DNA from: Thermoprotei archaeon
GTDB lineage: Archaea; Thermoproteota; Thermoprotei; QMSL01; B3-G16
Length of the DNA: 64,000 nt
Direction of reading: 5' to 3'
Assembly: GCA_021162845.1 (NCBI GenBank)
Contig: JAGGXX010000047.1
Coordinates: 1 to 64,000 of the forward strand
In this document: piece after piece, positions 34,708-43,340 of the stretch
Position numbering within the stretch: position 1 is the first letter of the stretch
Layout: each line of letters begins with the position of its first letter
Position numbers and translations under genes: made by a program
Notes under the pieces: generated by a model
What the model saw: only the letters and a program-made list of their open reading frames with translations
The model's database searches: none
What the model was told of the DNA's origin: nothing

Positions 34708-35447
34708 ACATACATCATGGGTGGGATCTCCAGCTCATGACCCTTCTGTACCCTCTCCAGCATCATATTCGTCCTTCTCATGAGTTCCCTAAGTTTCAGC
34801 CTCACGCGCTCCTCCTCCTTGAGCAATTGTTCCACGCTTATCTCTATATCGAGCATCTTGCCCAGTACTCTTAACGCCGAAGCGGCGGCTCCTGGATCGG
34901 GATAGCCCCTATGCGATTGAGCTAATAGGAGTACGCTGGGTATCCTACGTTGGGTGCATTCCTTAAGGATCCATGCGTATATGCCGACCACATACCCTTC
35001 GTTAAGCAGATCTACGCCGGCCTTCTTAAGCAGGGCTTTCCCCTCTTCACGGACTGCTACTCCATAGACCTTGGGTTCCTTTATCTCCATCCTATTAGGC
35101 GTGGCTAATCCGCCAACGGATATAATCATCTTAACGTTTTTCTCGACTGCATAGTCTACTACGGCTCTAGCAAGCATCTTCACGAGCGGTTCTGAGGGTA
35201 GAGCTATCTCGGATGTGACGACGTAAAACGAGTCCCGCCCGTATATCCTTATGGGCATTTTAGGCTCTCCTCCATGGAGCACGATTATGGGCGGCAACAT
35301 GTCAGAGTCGAAATAGGCTACTTCTTCCATCTTCATCTCCGTTATTAAGTGGTAAGTGGCTATTGCACCTACTAACCCTACATCCGGTAATCCGCTTATC
35401 AGGTATGGAGTCTCGGCTGGAAGCGTCTTCTTCTCAATAACGCGCAT
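34704..35447 (-). CDS. PAC2-family protein (proteasome assembly chaperone-like)
   Basis: Archaeal homologue of the PAC2 proteasome-assembly chaperone family. ATG at 35447, preceded by GGGGATAAG, gives 247 residues; a TTG further up adds 23 unconserved residues. YLISGLPDVGLVGAIATYHLITEMKMEEVAYF is the family N-terminus. MIISVGGLATPNRMEIKEPKVYGVA and LAQSHRGYPDPGAAASALRVLGKMLDIEISVEQLLKEEE follow. Its 3' end overlaps the second Hsp20 gene by 4 bases. Confidence 0.88.
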   Translation of the reverse strand: MRVIEKKTLPAETPYLISGLPDVGLVGAIATYHLITEMKMEEVAYFDSDMLPPIIVLHGGEPKMPIRIYGRDSFYVVTSEIALPSEPLVKMLARAVVDYAVEKNVKMIISVGGLATPNRMEIKEPKVYGVAVREEGKALLKKAGVDLLNEGYVVGIYAWILKECTQRRIPSVLLLAQSHRGYPDPGAAASALRVLGKMLDIEISVEQLLKEEERVRLKLRELMRRTNMMLERVQKGHELEIPPMMYV

Positions 35448-35551
35448 CTTATCCCCACATTTCCTATACGGTGTACATATCCTTTTCAACTTGTCGCTCT
35501 GCTCCCTCAGAGGCAAAAATTTAATAGCTTTCGATCCTTCTAAGGATAAGA

Positions 35552-35839
35552 ATGGAAACGAAGATGTCGCGTAAGGAGTATGATAAGCCTCTACTTACCA
35601 AAGTCGTCCTTGATGTGCTTAAACCCCATAAACCATCAATAATAGAGATGGCTGATGCCATCGTTAGTATTGATGGAATAAAAAGGGTTAGCATAACTAT
35701 AAGGGAGATGGACGCCGAGACCGAAACTGTTAAGGTCGTGATAGAGGGCAAAGGAGTGAACTTTAGAAATGTTGAGGAAGCCATAGAGGAATTAGGTGCA
35801 TCCATCCATAGCGTTGATGAAGTGGAGATGGAACGGTAA
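35552..35839 (+). CDS. DUF211 small protein
   Basis: 95 residues. TKVVLDVLKPHKPSIIEMADAIVSIDGIKRVSITIREMDAETETVKVVIEG is the conserved core of DUF211, an archaeal ferredoxin-like-fold family of unknown function. The C-terminus keeps the family's I-x-x-V-D-x-V. It stands alone, divergent from the PAC2 operon and convergent with the geranylgeranyl reductase gene 5 bases away. Confidence 0.85.
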   Translation: METKMSRKEYDKPLLTKVVLDVLKPHKPSIIEMADAIVSIDGIKRVSITIREMDAETETVKVVIEGKGVNFRNVEEAIEELGASIHSVDEVEMER

Positions 35840-35844
35840 ACAGA

Positions 35845-37026
35845 CTATAGAAGGGCCTTTGCGAGTTTAACAGCGAACAGTGGGTGTCGCATTAGCTTAG
35901 ATGCTACCTTCGAAATATTCAATCCATTAGCCAGATTTATTACATCCTCCCCACTTAATACCTTAGCGAGTTCGTTCAGGTCCTCATCACTTAACCTTTC
36001 GATCACCTTGAGGGCCTTCAAGCTCTGTCTAATCCTATTCCCCCAATATTCATCGTACTCCTTAACATAAGCTTGGAGTCTATGCTCGCTCACCTCGTTT
36101 TCAAGTACTGCTTCCCTGGCTACCTTTCCTGCTATCTTTCCCGCCATAGATGCCGAGTGTATCCCTCCACCGGTAAGCGGGATCACTTGACCTGCCGCAT
36201 CTCCGCATAACATCACGTTTCTCTTAACCCTAGTCTCTACTTGCCCGCTTATTGGTACTGCTGAGGCGCCGTATTCTAGTTCCGTGGTATTGAAAAACCT
36301 ATCTCTATTCTCCTTCATGAACTTATCGATAAACTCCTTGGCCGGAGCGCCTTTTACACCTGCTCCTATCCCTACTATCCCCTCTTCACGCGGGAAAACC
36401 CATAGATAGCCTCCCGGTGCCACATTCCTTCCCACTCTTATCTCCAGCATATGTTCGTCCTCTACCTTAGCGTCCGCTAACACATATTGAGCCGTGGGTA
36501 TGACTTCATATCCCCCTCTCTTAAAGAAACCTCTACCAAACATCGATCCTATTCCATCACAGGCTATGATAACCTTAGGCCTGACTACGATTCTTTCACC
36601 TCGCCTGGAAACTAAAACCTCATTGACAAACCCCCTCTCATTTACCCTAAAGTTCAACGCAGGGCTTCCTATCCAGAAAAGAGCACCGCTTCGACGCGCC
36701 CTTATGGCTAGATGCTCTAATAACGCCCTCTTGTTCACTATGTATCCTTCCTCAGGTCCCCTTCGTATCTCAACATAATCCTTCCCGTTTGGCGCGTAGA
36801 CCAGCGCTCCCTTAATTCTATTACGCACGATCCTTGGGGAGGGCTTCACTCCTAAATCGCTTAGCGTAGCGGCTGAAACGGCTTCCGCGCATGGCTTCTC
36901 AGCAAGCTTAAGCCCTTTTTCGACTATCAATACGGAAACCTCTCCGCCTTCGGATGCCTCTATCCCCGCAGCTAGTCCTGCAGGTCCGCCACCTATCACG
37001 AGCACGTCAACTCTCTCCTCTCTCAA
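35845..37026 (-). CDS. Geranylgeranyl reductase-family FAD-dependent oxidoreductase
   Basis: Saturates the double bonds of geranylgeranyl chains in archaeal phospholipids. It has 393 residues from a TTG start after a G-rich RBS. The FAD-binding motif VLVIGGGPAGLAAGIEASEGG is at the N-terminus. CAEAVSAATLSDLGV is the family's C-x-E segment. YVLADAKVEDEHMLEIRVG and GYLWVFPREEGIVGIG lie mid-protein. VMLCGDAAGQVIPLTGGGIHSASMAGKIAG is the second FAD motif. Membrane-associated by analogy. Confidence 0.93.
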   Translation of the reverse strand: MREERVDVLVIGGGPAGLAAGIEASEGGEVSVLIVEKGLKLAEKPCAEAVSAATLSDLGVKPSPRIVRNRIKGALVYAPNGKDYVEIRRGPEEGYIVNKRALLEHLAIRARRSGALFWIGSPALNFRVNERGFVNEVLVSRRGERIVVRPKVIIACDGIGSMFGRGFFKRGGYEVIPTAQYVLADAKVEDEHMLEIRVGRNVAPGGYLWVFPREEGIVGIGAGVKGAPAKEFIDKFMKENRDRFFNTTELEYGASAVPISGQVETRVKRNVMLCGDAAGQVIPLTGGGIHSASMAGKIAGKVAREAVLENEVSEHRLQAYVKEYDEYWGNRIRQSLKALKVIERLSDEDLNELAKVLSGEDVINLANGLNISKVASKLMRHPLFAVKLAKALL

Positions 37027-37065
37027 TCTAACCCCCCCATATGGTTCACGATTATTAGTTGGAAG

Positions 37066-37623
37066 CTAAGCTTTAAACCACTTGAACATGTAATAACGTA
37101 TCTCTCTAGTCTTTGGGTGTACTGTAGCCAGTATGAAGCGCTTTCTGACGCTATGCGAAAGTCTTCCAGCCTTCACTATTTCTATGGGATCTAGCTTGGC
37201 TTCATACGGCATAACATGGACTAAGAAAGGCGCATGGTCTATCCCAGGTCCATACCTGTAAACGGCGAAAGTGCTACCGAATTTCAGTCCAGGACGAACT
37301 ACGTAGCCTTTAGCACGAAGATCCTTGTAGACCTCATATACATCATCAAACATGTCAAATGCCTTCCTACCTAACTCCCTAAGTTCATCTGGTTTAAGGT
37401 TCTTACCGTTATGATCTATGACTTCTATTCTCCCACGCTCGAGGAGGTATAGGGCTTCGACGAGGGACAACTCCACCGGTCGCTCTATATCTAATTCCTT
37501 TGGCTTGCTTATCCCCACGAATTTGCCATAATATCCCTCCTTGTAAAGCCTCGGCCCTCTTTGTTCATCCCATGCTATTATGCGTGATCCCAGAACGTAG
37601 GTCTTTACCTTCTCCTCACTCAT
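37066..37623 (-). CDS. endA: tRNA-intron (splicing) endonuclease
   Basis: Cleaves bulge-helix-bulge motifs in precursor tRNA and mRNA, leaving 2',3'-cyclic phosphate ends. It has 185 residues from the ATG at 37623; a TTG three codons upstream is less likely. N-terminal domain: YVLGSRIIAWDEQRGPRLYKEGYYGKFVG and ELSLVEALYLLERGRIEV. Catalytic domain: RPGLKFGSTFAVYRYGPGIDHAPFLVHVM, holding the Tyr and His. The Lys is in LSHSVRKRFILATV. The triad is complete, so this is a catalytic subunit. Three predicted substrates lie in this window (1949-1974, 3634-3655, 45132-45147). Confidence 0.94.
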   Translation of the reverse strand: MSEEKVKTYVLGSRIIAWDEQRGPRLYKEGYYGKFVGISKPKELDIERPVELSLVEALYLLERGRIEVIDHNGKNLKPDELRELGRKAFDMFDDVYEVYKDLRAKGYVVRPGLKFGSTFAVYRYGPGIDHAPFLVHVMPYEAKLDPIEIVKAGRLSHSVRKRFILATVHPKTREIRYYMFKWFKA

Positions 37624-37723
37624 GAATCCCAACCTTAGGCTTATTTACTAAGGGGTGTTAAGAAATATATTCTTGAGGTTATTAAGGTCTTAAAGACTTA
37701 GAGGCCTCGAGGCTGGTGCTATC

Positions 37724-38755
37724 ATGTTTGTTGATATACGCCTTCTAGATAAGCTCAAGTTTAAGCGTAAGCAAATGGTTCTTCTCTCGTTGGTAGGGCT
37801 TGCAACGCTTCTGGCGTTCATCTATGCCTTAGGAGGGCCAGGAGAGGCAGTATCGCTTATGCTCATGATAAAGCCCCTGACTTTAATGTCCCTGGTGATC
37901 CTAGAGTTGCTCAACATAACTCTTTACGGCATAGCATGGTGGTTAATACTGAAGGTGTCTCATAATGAGGTCAAGCTAAGCGAGTGCATAGTGGCTGGCT
38001 ACGTGAGCATATTAGGCGATATACTCGTACCCACGGGGATAACAGGCGAGGCGTTGTGGTACCTATACGCTACTAGGCGGCTTAAGGTAAGCTCAGGACA
38101 GGCTGCCATAAGCATAGTCGTCCATAGGTTAATCGATAGCGTCCTCTTTACATCCATCGTGATAGTGAGCTGGCTACGCCTGTGCCTCTTATTCCAATGG
38201 AAAACTCACCCGTTAAGCCAGTACATAGGTCTCGTAGTATTAGCATCATCATCGTGTTTCATCCTTTTGTATTTGCTACTCCATGTAGACCTGATCTCGG
38301 ACCATATAGAGAACCTCCTGCTAAGGTTGTCCAAATCAAAGTTCTTCTCTAAGTTCGAGATATTGAAGTTCTTCAATGATTTCCGGGAGGCGGCCCTCCT
38401 AATGCGTGGAAACACGTTGTACGTCACCCTGATTACCTTAGTGCTACTAACTAGATGGATAGCTGGTATCTCCATTCCATATACGGTGTTTCACTCCTTA
38501 GGCTATGCCGTAAGCTTCTGGCTAACGGCCCTAGCTTATCCATTATATGGGCTCACATTGTTGCTTCCAGGTGGGATACCCGCAATGCTAGGCATATTGG
38601 ACGTCACCATGATATCCATCTTCATGCTTCTCGGCATCCAGAAGAGCCTAGCTATAGCTGTTGCCTTTATAACACGACTCGTAACTATAACGACGGACTT
38701 AGCATTCATATCAGCTGTTACGGCGTGCGTAGGCGTAAGTGAGCTAGCTAAGTGA
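37724..38755 (+). CDS. Lysylphosphatidylglycerol synthase TM region/UPF0104-type membrane protein
   Basis: 343 residues and about eight membrane helices. IAWWLILKVSHNEVKLSECIVAGYVSILGDILVPTGITGEALWYLYATRRLKVSSGQAAISIVVHRLID matches the UPF0104/flippase-like family. YTVFHSLGYAVSFWLTALAYPLYGLTLLLPGGIPAMLGILDVTM is the second conserved block. Archaeal members include AglD-associated and lipid-transfer proteins. Substrate unknown. Its end overlaps the convergent DUF47 gene by 8 bases. Confidence 0.85.
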   Translation: MFVDIRLLDKLKFKRKQMVLLSLVGLATLLAFIYALGGPGEAVSLMLMIKPLTLMSLVILELLNITLYGIAWWLILKVSHNEVKLSECIVAGYVSILGDILVPTGITGEALWYLYATRRLKVSSGQAAISIVVHRLIDSVLFTSIVIVSWLRLCLLFQWKTHPLSQYIGLVVLASSSCFILLYLLLHVDLISDHIENLLLRLSKSKFFSKFEILKFFNDFREAALLMRGNTLYVTLITLVLLTRWIAGISIPYTVFHSLGYAVSFWLTALAYPLYGLTLLLPGGIPAMLGILDVTMISIFMLLGIQKSLAIAVAFITRLVTITTDLAFISAVTACVGVSELAK

Positions 38756-39458
38756 ATTTATGTAGGGCAATCATCATGACGTCATCAGAAGCATCTTCAA
38801 AGGCATCCGCTATATCCTCCAGGAATTCTATGACGACCCTTATCATATGAACTTGTGGTTTATTTAGCTCCTCCAGCGTTAACAAGTCCGTCTCCCTATA
38901 GGCTAGATCCGCCTTCTTCTCAGCATCGCTTACCTCTCTGCATAACATCAATACTTGATTCAAGTTATACCTGAGCGCGAATATAGCCTTTCTAAAGGCT
39001 TCGTAAGCCTCTACGACGTTTCCTACGAGTCCTTTTAGTGGGCTTATCAGATTACGCGGTATCCCCCACCCTTTCTCCTCGAGTCTTTCAACTCTATACG
39101 CTATACCCTCTAGGTAATCCGCCACCTGGACTATCTTACCCGTGAGTCGTATCCAATCCTCCCTTATTTCGAGGCCAGGCGTGGTTCTAGCTATGTAGTT
39201 ATAAAGATCCCTCTTAAGCTTAAGTACTTCATCCCTGAGACTCCGTATCCTCTCCATACGTTCCATAATCTGTCCCTGGCTTTTCTCATACTCCGCTAAT
39301 CCAGCATATAGCTCATGTAGCGCCTCTCCTACAGTCCTCGTCTGCTCCTCAATCATATCTAAGATCCTTCTTGTGGCCTCATCCTCTCTTGAAAGGAAAG
39401 TCCTCCCTTCATTCCCCATCCTCACATACGCTCCCCTAACATCTTTTAGTTCAAGCAT
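38748..39458 (-). CDS. DUF47/PhoU-like helical protein
   Basis: 236 residues, almost all alpha-helical. MLELKDVRGAYVRMGNEGRTFLSREDEATRRILDMIEEQTRTVGEAL is followed by repeats of coiled helix, ending VVIEFLEDIADAFEDASDDVMMIALHKF. This last segment is the DUF47 C-terminal signature, with E-D-x-A-D-x-x-E-D. Relatives pair with phosphate transporters or act as PhoU-like regulators. No transporter is nearby, so the partner is unknown. Confidence 0.78.
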   Translation of the reverse strand: MLELKDVRGAYVRMGNEGRTFLSREDEATRRILDMIEEQTRTVGEALHELYAGLAEYEKSQGQIMERMERIRSLRDEVLKLKRDLYNYIARTTPGLEIREDWIRLTGKIVQVADYLEGIAYRVERLEEKGWGIPRNLISPLKGLVGNVVEAYEAFRKAIFALRYNLNQVLMLCREVSDAEKKADLAYRETDLLTLEELNKPQVHMIRVVIEFLEDIADAFEDASDDVMMIALHKFT

Positions 39459-39484
39459 AGGGTTCTGGCATTCTACTTAAAAAC

Positions 39485-39757
39485 TTATACTTGGTTTAGT
39501 GGGCGTCTTACAGTAGCGATGGTTCTATCAGCCACCCCCCTTTCCCTAAGCTCCTGCGCATTCGCCCATACTTCCCCCTCAGGAACGCCCTCTAATGCTA
39601 GTGCTCTAAACCTCAAGCGTTTTTTACCGGCTATGACGACCTCCACGAAATCCCTTATGCCCAGGTATTTCATGGTCTTGGGATTGAGCTTAGCCATACC
39701 CCTCTCGACATCATCTCTCTGTCTTATCCTTAACCTCTTCTCCACTCTACTACTCAT
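39485..39757 (-). CDS. Small conserved archaeal protein, possible double-psi-beta-barrel fold
   Basis: 90 residues. KRLRIRQRDDVERGMAKLNPKTMKYLGIRDFVEVVIAGKKRLRFRALALEGVPEGEVWANAQELRERGVADRTIATVRR has the pattern of the N-terminal double-psi-barrel of Cdc48/VAT-type proteins, as a stand-alone unit. Identification is by pattern only. The start overlaps the GlyRS stop by 4 bases and it is on the same strand, so it is co-expressed with GlyRS. Function unknown. Confidence 0.65.
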   Translation of the reverse strand: MSSRVEKRLRIRQRDDVERGMAKLNPKTMKYLGIRDFVEVVIAGKKRLRFRALALEGVPEGEVWANAQELRERGVADRTIATVRRPLNQV

Positions 39758-41514
39758 ATGGCTGATCCCCTCATCGCATATCTAGCTTTAAGATCCTTAA
39801 AGGTTATCTTCCGCCTCGAATACCCAAGGACTATACCTACGATGTGGTCAATAGGAACCCTTACCTGTTCCCATGTATCACGGTCCCGCACGGTTACCGT
39901 GTTATCTTCTAGCGTTTGTCCGTCTACCGTTATCGCGAGTGGAATGCCTATTTCATCGGCTCTTGCGTACCTTCTGCCTATGGATCCAGAGGTATCATAA
40001 AATACGGGGATGCCATGTTTCTTCAGATGACGGTATATCTCCTCGGCTATTCTTAGCATCCTCTCATCGCTTATGAGCGGAAGTATGACAGCCTTAATGG
40101 GAGCTATGTCCGCGGGCAACTTCAACACAATTCTCCCTTCAACCTCCGTATATGCATACTCCAGAGCGGAATATACGAGCCGCTCGGCTCCGAAGGAAGG
40201 CTCTGTCACATGAGGTATGAACCTCCTACCCGTCTCCTTTACCTCCTCGATTCTTACCTCGACCATGTCCCTGCTTATCTTTAATCCATCTATGATTATG
40301 TGACCGCTCTCTAAGAGCTCCTTTACCGCTTCCTCATCCTTAAGCCTTTCTTCGATAGCCCTTGCTATGTCTCTAGCTCGTCCCCTGAACATAGGTCCTA
40401 GCACTTCCATCTTAGGCCTGATGATATACTTGCTGACCCTCCTAGGCTTCTTATATTCCTGAAAGACCCGTAGGTCTTGACCGCTATACTTCATATGCCT
40501 AGAGAGGTCATAATCCGTTCTATAAGAGTGTCCAGCTACCTCGACCCATCCCCACCTTTCAAGCCATACGGTTTGATCGAACGTCTGTAACGCATAATGC
40601 GCTCTCTCCTCAGGTAGTTTTTCTATGAAAAGCTGCCTGTCCCGCGGTATGCCTATTTCCTCGACGAACCTCTGTCCTAGTCCCATGAAAAATCCCATCC
40701 ACTCGTTCTTTATGATGCCCCGTCTGACCAATTCTCCAACTTCCGCTTTAATGGGTTCCTCATTACCTGCGATTATCCTCTCGGCTGTCCGAACCATTAT
40801 GGCTTCATCCGCTACGTCATCCAGCACAGGACAGTGAGGGCTCTGAGGATCGAAGAAGAGCTCAAGCTCCATGATAGTGAACTCCCTCAGCCTAATGGGC
40901 CCCTGCCTAGGTGATATTTCATTTCTCATCACGCGCCCGATTTGAGCTATACCAAGGGGTAACCTTCTGCGAGTGGCCTCGAAAACCCTCTTAAATGATG
41001 TGAACATGCCCTGAGCCGCTTCAGGTCTCGCATAGCCCACATTCCCCTCATAAGGCCCTATGGTAGTCCTGAAGAGCAGATTAAACGTTCTAATTTCGCT
41101 CAGTCTCCCTCCACACTCAGGACATCTTACTTCCCGCTCCTCGATAATCTTATTCAGTTCATCGACCTTAAGTCTCTCCAAGTTTTTAAGCCCCGTAGCT
41201 TCCTCGACGAGGTGATCCGCTCTGAACATCCTGTGGCATTTCAGGCATTCGACGATCATATCCGTGAAGTGCTCGATATGTCCAGATGCCTTGAAGACGG
41301 GTTCGGGCATGATCACTGGTGTCTCTATCTCAACTATGAAGTCCTGATACTCGTAAATGAACGTTCTCCGCCACTTCTCCTCGATGTTCCTTTTAAGGAG
41401 AGCCCCCAAAGGACCGAAGTCTATGAAACCCCTTACCCCACCATAGATCTCAGAGGAAGGCCAAAAGAAACCCCTCCTACGAGCTAGCTCCACTATCTTC
41501 TCGTATTTGTCCAT
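39754..41514 (-). CDS. glyS: Glycyl-tRNA synthetase, archaeal/eukaryotic dimeric type
   Basis: Class II synthetase charging tRNA-Gly. ATG at 41514 gives MDKYEKIVELARRRGFFWPSSEIYGG, the conserved N-terminus; an upstream ATG adds 26 hydrophobic residues and is rejected. It has 586 residues. A zinc motif, CLKCHRMF and CPECGGR, lies near 95-145. Motif 2 is GIAQIGRVMRNEISPRQGPIRLREF. Motif 3 is EPSFGAERLVYSALEYAY. A C-terminal anticodon-binding domain follows (APIKAVILPLISDERML). Confidence 0.96.
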   Translation of the reverse strand: MDKYEKIVELARRRGFFWPSSEIYGGVRGFIDFGPLGALLKRNIEEKWRRTFIYEYQDFIVEIETPVIMPEPVFKASGHIEHFTDMIVECLKCHRMFRADHLVEEATGLKNLERLKVDELNKIIEEREVRCPECGGRLSEIRTFNLLFRTTIGPYEGNVGYARPEAAQGMFTSFKRVFEATRRRLPLGIAQIGRVMRNEISPRQGPIRLREFTIMELELFFDPQSPHCPVLDDVADEAIMVRTAERIIAGNEEPIKAEVGELVRRGIIKNEWMGFFMGLGQRFVEEIGIPRDRQLFIEKLPEERAHYALQTFDQTVWLERWGWVEVAGHSYRTDYDLSRHMKYSGQDLRVFQEYKKPRRVSKYIIRPKMEVLGPMFRGRARDIARAIEERLKDEEAVKELLESGHIIIDGLKISRDMVEVRIEEVKETGRRFIPHVTEPSFGAERLVYSALEYAYTEVEGRIVLKLPADIAPIKAVILPLISDERMLRIAEEIYRHLKKHGIPVFYDTSGSIGRRYARADEIGIPLAITVDGQTLEDNTVTVRDRDTWEQVRVPIDHIVGIVLGYSRRKITFKDLKARYAMRGSAI

Positions 41515-41603
41515 GATCCATGCACCACCTAGCCCTGGGCTCACCCTATAAACTGAAGCTAGAGCTAAAAACGTTATGAAGAGTAGCGTCATTATGATAA
41601 CGC

Positions 41604-42515
41604 ATGATTGAGCTAGAAGGCCTAGTATATCCTACTACGCCCCCATTAAGGGGCTTCAACGATGAGTGGAGTAAGGCGGTTTATGCCATAATAGGCTTCC
41701 CCTTCGATAGCACGAGTAGCTATAGGCCCGGTTCTCGCTTCGGTCCAGCGCATATCAGGATGGCATCATTAATGATAGAATCCATAAGCCTCTTCACTAA
41801 GGTGGACATAGCACGAATACCGATGATCGATCTGGGAGATTTAGCAGTAGTGCATGGGAACCCTGAGTTGACCCTTAAGAAGCTTAAGGAGGCATTAGAT
41901 GTAGTCATATCAGCAGGAAAGAAGCCGGTAGTGTTAGGCGGTGAGCATACGCTTACTTACGGCGTCATACGCGCTCTGAGAGATAAGGGCCTTACAGGAG
42001 ATGACTTCTATTTAGTTTCTTTGGACGCTCATATGGATCTTTATGATGAATGGCCTCTGGGCCAGAGGATATCACACGCTACAGTCATGCGTAGGCTCTT
42101 TGAGCTGCTAAATGCAGATCAGCTCGTCCTCTTGGGAGTCAGAGCATGTGATAACGAGGAATTGTCCTTTGCGGAGGAACATGGGATCAACTTTATATCC
42201 TCCTTTGAGCTCACATCGCAGGAGGATACCCTAGATGAGCTCTTATCTGCTCTAAGGGAGAAACATCTCTATCTTAGCCTAGATTTGGACGTACTTGATC
42301 CCTCTATGGCACCAGGGGTTGGTAATCCAGAGGCCGGTGGCCTTTCATACAATCAATTATTAAGCGTGTTAAAACTGATAATACGCTCCGCGAAATCCCT
42401 GATAGGATTCGATTTAGTAGAGTTCAATCCGCTCATGGATCGATCCGGCGTAACAGACTCCGTAGCCGCTCGTCTAGTATACGAGGTACTTTCTTTGGAC
42501 TTCACTCGACGATGA
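41604..42515 (+). CDS. speB: Agmatinase/arginase-family ureohydrolase
   Basis: Binuclear-metal hydrolase; agmatinase (agmatine to putrescine and urea) is the likely activity in archaea. It has 303 residues. The metal ligands are all present: GGEHTLTYG, SLDAHMDLYDEW (D-A-H-x-D), and LSLDLDVLDPSMAPGVGNPEAGGLSY (D-x-D). It supplies polyamine precursors that deoxyhypusine synthase needs in spermidine form. It begins 11 bases from the GlyRS-upstream frame and converges on the rpoP gene, 4 bases away. Confidence 0.92.
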   Translation: MIELEGLVYPTTPPLRGFNDEWSKAVYAIIGFPFDSTSSYRPGSRFGPAHIRMASLMIESISLFTKVDIARIPMIDLGDLAVVHGNPELTLKKLKEALDVVISAGKKPVVLGGEHTLTYGVIRALRDKGLTGDDFYLVSLDAHMDLYDEWPLGQRISHATVMRRLFELLNADQLVLLGVRACDNEELSFAEEHGINFISSFELTSQEDTLDELLSALREKHLYLSLDLDVLDPSMAPGVGNPEAGGLSYNQLLSVLKLIIRSAKSLIGFDLVEFNPLMDRSGVTDSVAARLVYEVLSLDFTRR

Positions 42516-42519
42516 TGAT

Positions 42520-42663
42520 CTACACAGCTTTAACCTTCTTCGCGATCGGCGGCCTTATCTTATATACCACCCTGTATCCGCAGAAAGGACACATTATGCT
42601 CGGGATTAGCTTAAGATCCTCCATCTCGAAGGTTTTCCCGCATCTTCCGCATTTATAAGTCAT
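42520..42663 (-). CDS. rpoP: DNA-directed RNA polymerase subunit P (Rpb12-like)
   Basis: A 47-residue zinc-ribbon subunit of archaeal RNA polymerase: MTYKCGRCGKTFEMEDLKL, then CPFCGYRVVYKIRPP. The two C-x2-C pairs bind one zinc, and the R-V-V-Y-K-x-R-P-P end is the family signature. It is short enough to be missed by length-limited ORF callers. It sits between speB and aIF1. Its TATA element would lie in the shared region 42664-42810. Confidence 0.93.
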   Translation of the reverse strand: MTYKCGRCGKTFEMEDLKLIPSIMCPFCGYRVVYKIRPPIAKKVKAV

Positions 42664-42760
42664 ACGCTCTTGCCCTCGACATATGCGTGTCCCGCGCCTT
42701 TTTAGTTTTTCTCCCTAGGAAGGGGCTTGTACCCAAGCTCTCTTATCTATAGAGTGGTTA

Positions 42761-42770
42761 GGTTTAAATA
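42761..42770 (+). promoter_or_regulatory. TATA element of the aIF1 gene
   Basis: GGTTTAAATA lies 41 bases before the ATG at 42811, the expected distance for a promoter with a short leader. The ribosome-binding site GGGGGAG (42804-42810) touches the start. Confidence 0.5.
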
Positions 42771-42810
42771 CTCCAGCGATAAAGACTCATCAAGGAGTTG
42801 ACGGGGGAGA

Positions 42811-43122
42811 ATGAGCGAAGATATTTCCCCTATTAGAGGCCTGCCAAAGGAACTGTATGAATATGAGGAAATAATCCGAGAACAACAGCGCGTACGTATA
42901 CGCGTTGAGCGAAGACGTTTTGGGAGAGAGGTCACTATAATAGAGGGCATAAACAGTAAGGACATGGATTTGAGGAAAATAGCTAAAATGCTTAAGGGCA
43001 AGCTTGCTTGTGGTGGCACGGTTAAGGATGGTAGGATAGAACTTCAGGGTAACCACAGGTTCAAAGTGAAGGAAATGCTTGTAAACATGGGCTTCTCAGA
43101 GGACCAAATATTCGTGGAGTGA
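42811..43122 (+). CDS. Translation initiation factor aIF1 (SUI1/eIF1 family)
   Basis: Start-site selection factor on the small ribosomal subunit. It has 103 residues. GREVTIIEGINSKDMDLRKIAKMLKGKLACGGTVKDGRIELQGNHRFKVKEML is the SUI1 domain, with the conserved K-x-A-C-G-G-T and Q-G-x-H-R. The stop overlaps the GTG start of a small zinc-ribbon gene, giving a two-gene unit. Identification is firm. Confidence 0.96.
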   Translation: MSEDISPIRGLPKELYEYEEIIREQQRVRIRVERRRFGREVTIIEGINSKDMDLRKIAKMLKGKLACGGTVKDGRIELQGNHRFKVKEMLVNMGFSEDQIFVE

Positions 43123-43340
43123 CGCTCTTGAAAATGCTACGTAACGTAATCTCCATAATGAAGGAGCTAAGAAGGCGAAGTCTAAGCCATCGGGTAGTCC
43201 TAGTATGCCCTATTTGCGGTCATAGCGATATCATACAAATTAAAGTTGGGGGTATAACGCCAGTGTTATATCTATGTAAGCACTGTGGCTACAAGGGTTA
43301 TTTGGTCTTAGAGGTAGATCGAGAACGCCCGGAGGCTTGA
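43119..43340 (+). CDS. Small zinc-ribbon protein
   Basis: 73 residues from GTG 43119 (ATG at 43134 also possible). VVLVCPICGHSDIIQIKVG and LYLCKHCGYKGYLVLEV give a C-x2-C...C-x2-C ribbon (about 29-62). The basic N-terminus (KELRRRSLSHR) suggests nucleic-acid or ribosome contact. It follows aIF1 with a 4-base overlap, so it may act in initiation. Its 3' end overlaps the convergent nadM gene by 43 bases. Family not named. Confidence 0.7.
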   Translation: MTLLKMLRNVISIMKELRRRSLSHRVVLVCPICGHSDIIQIKVGGITPVLYLCKHCGYKGYLVLEVDRERPEA

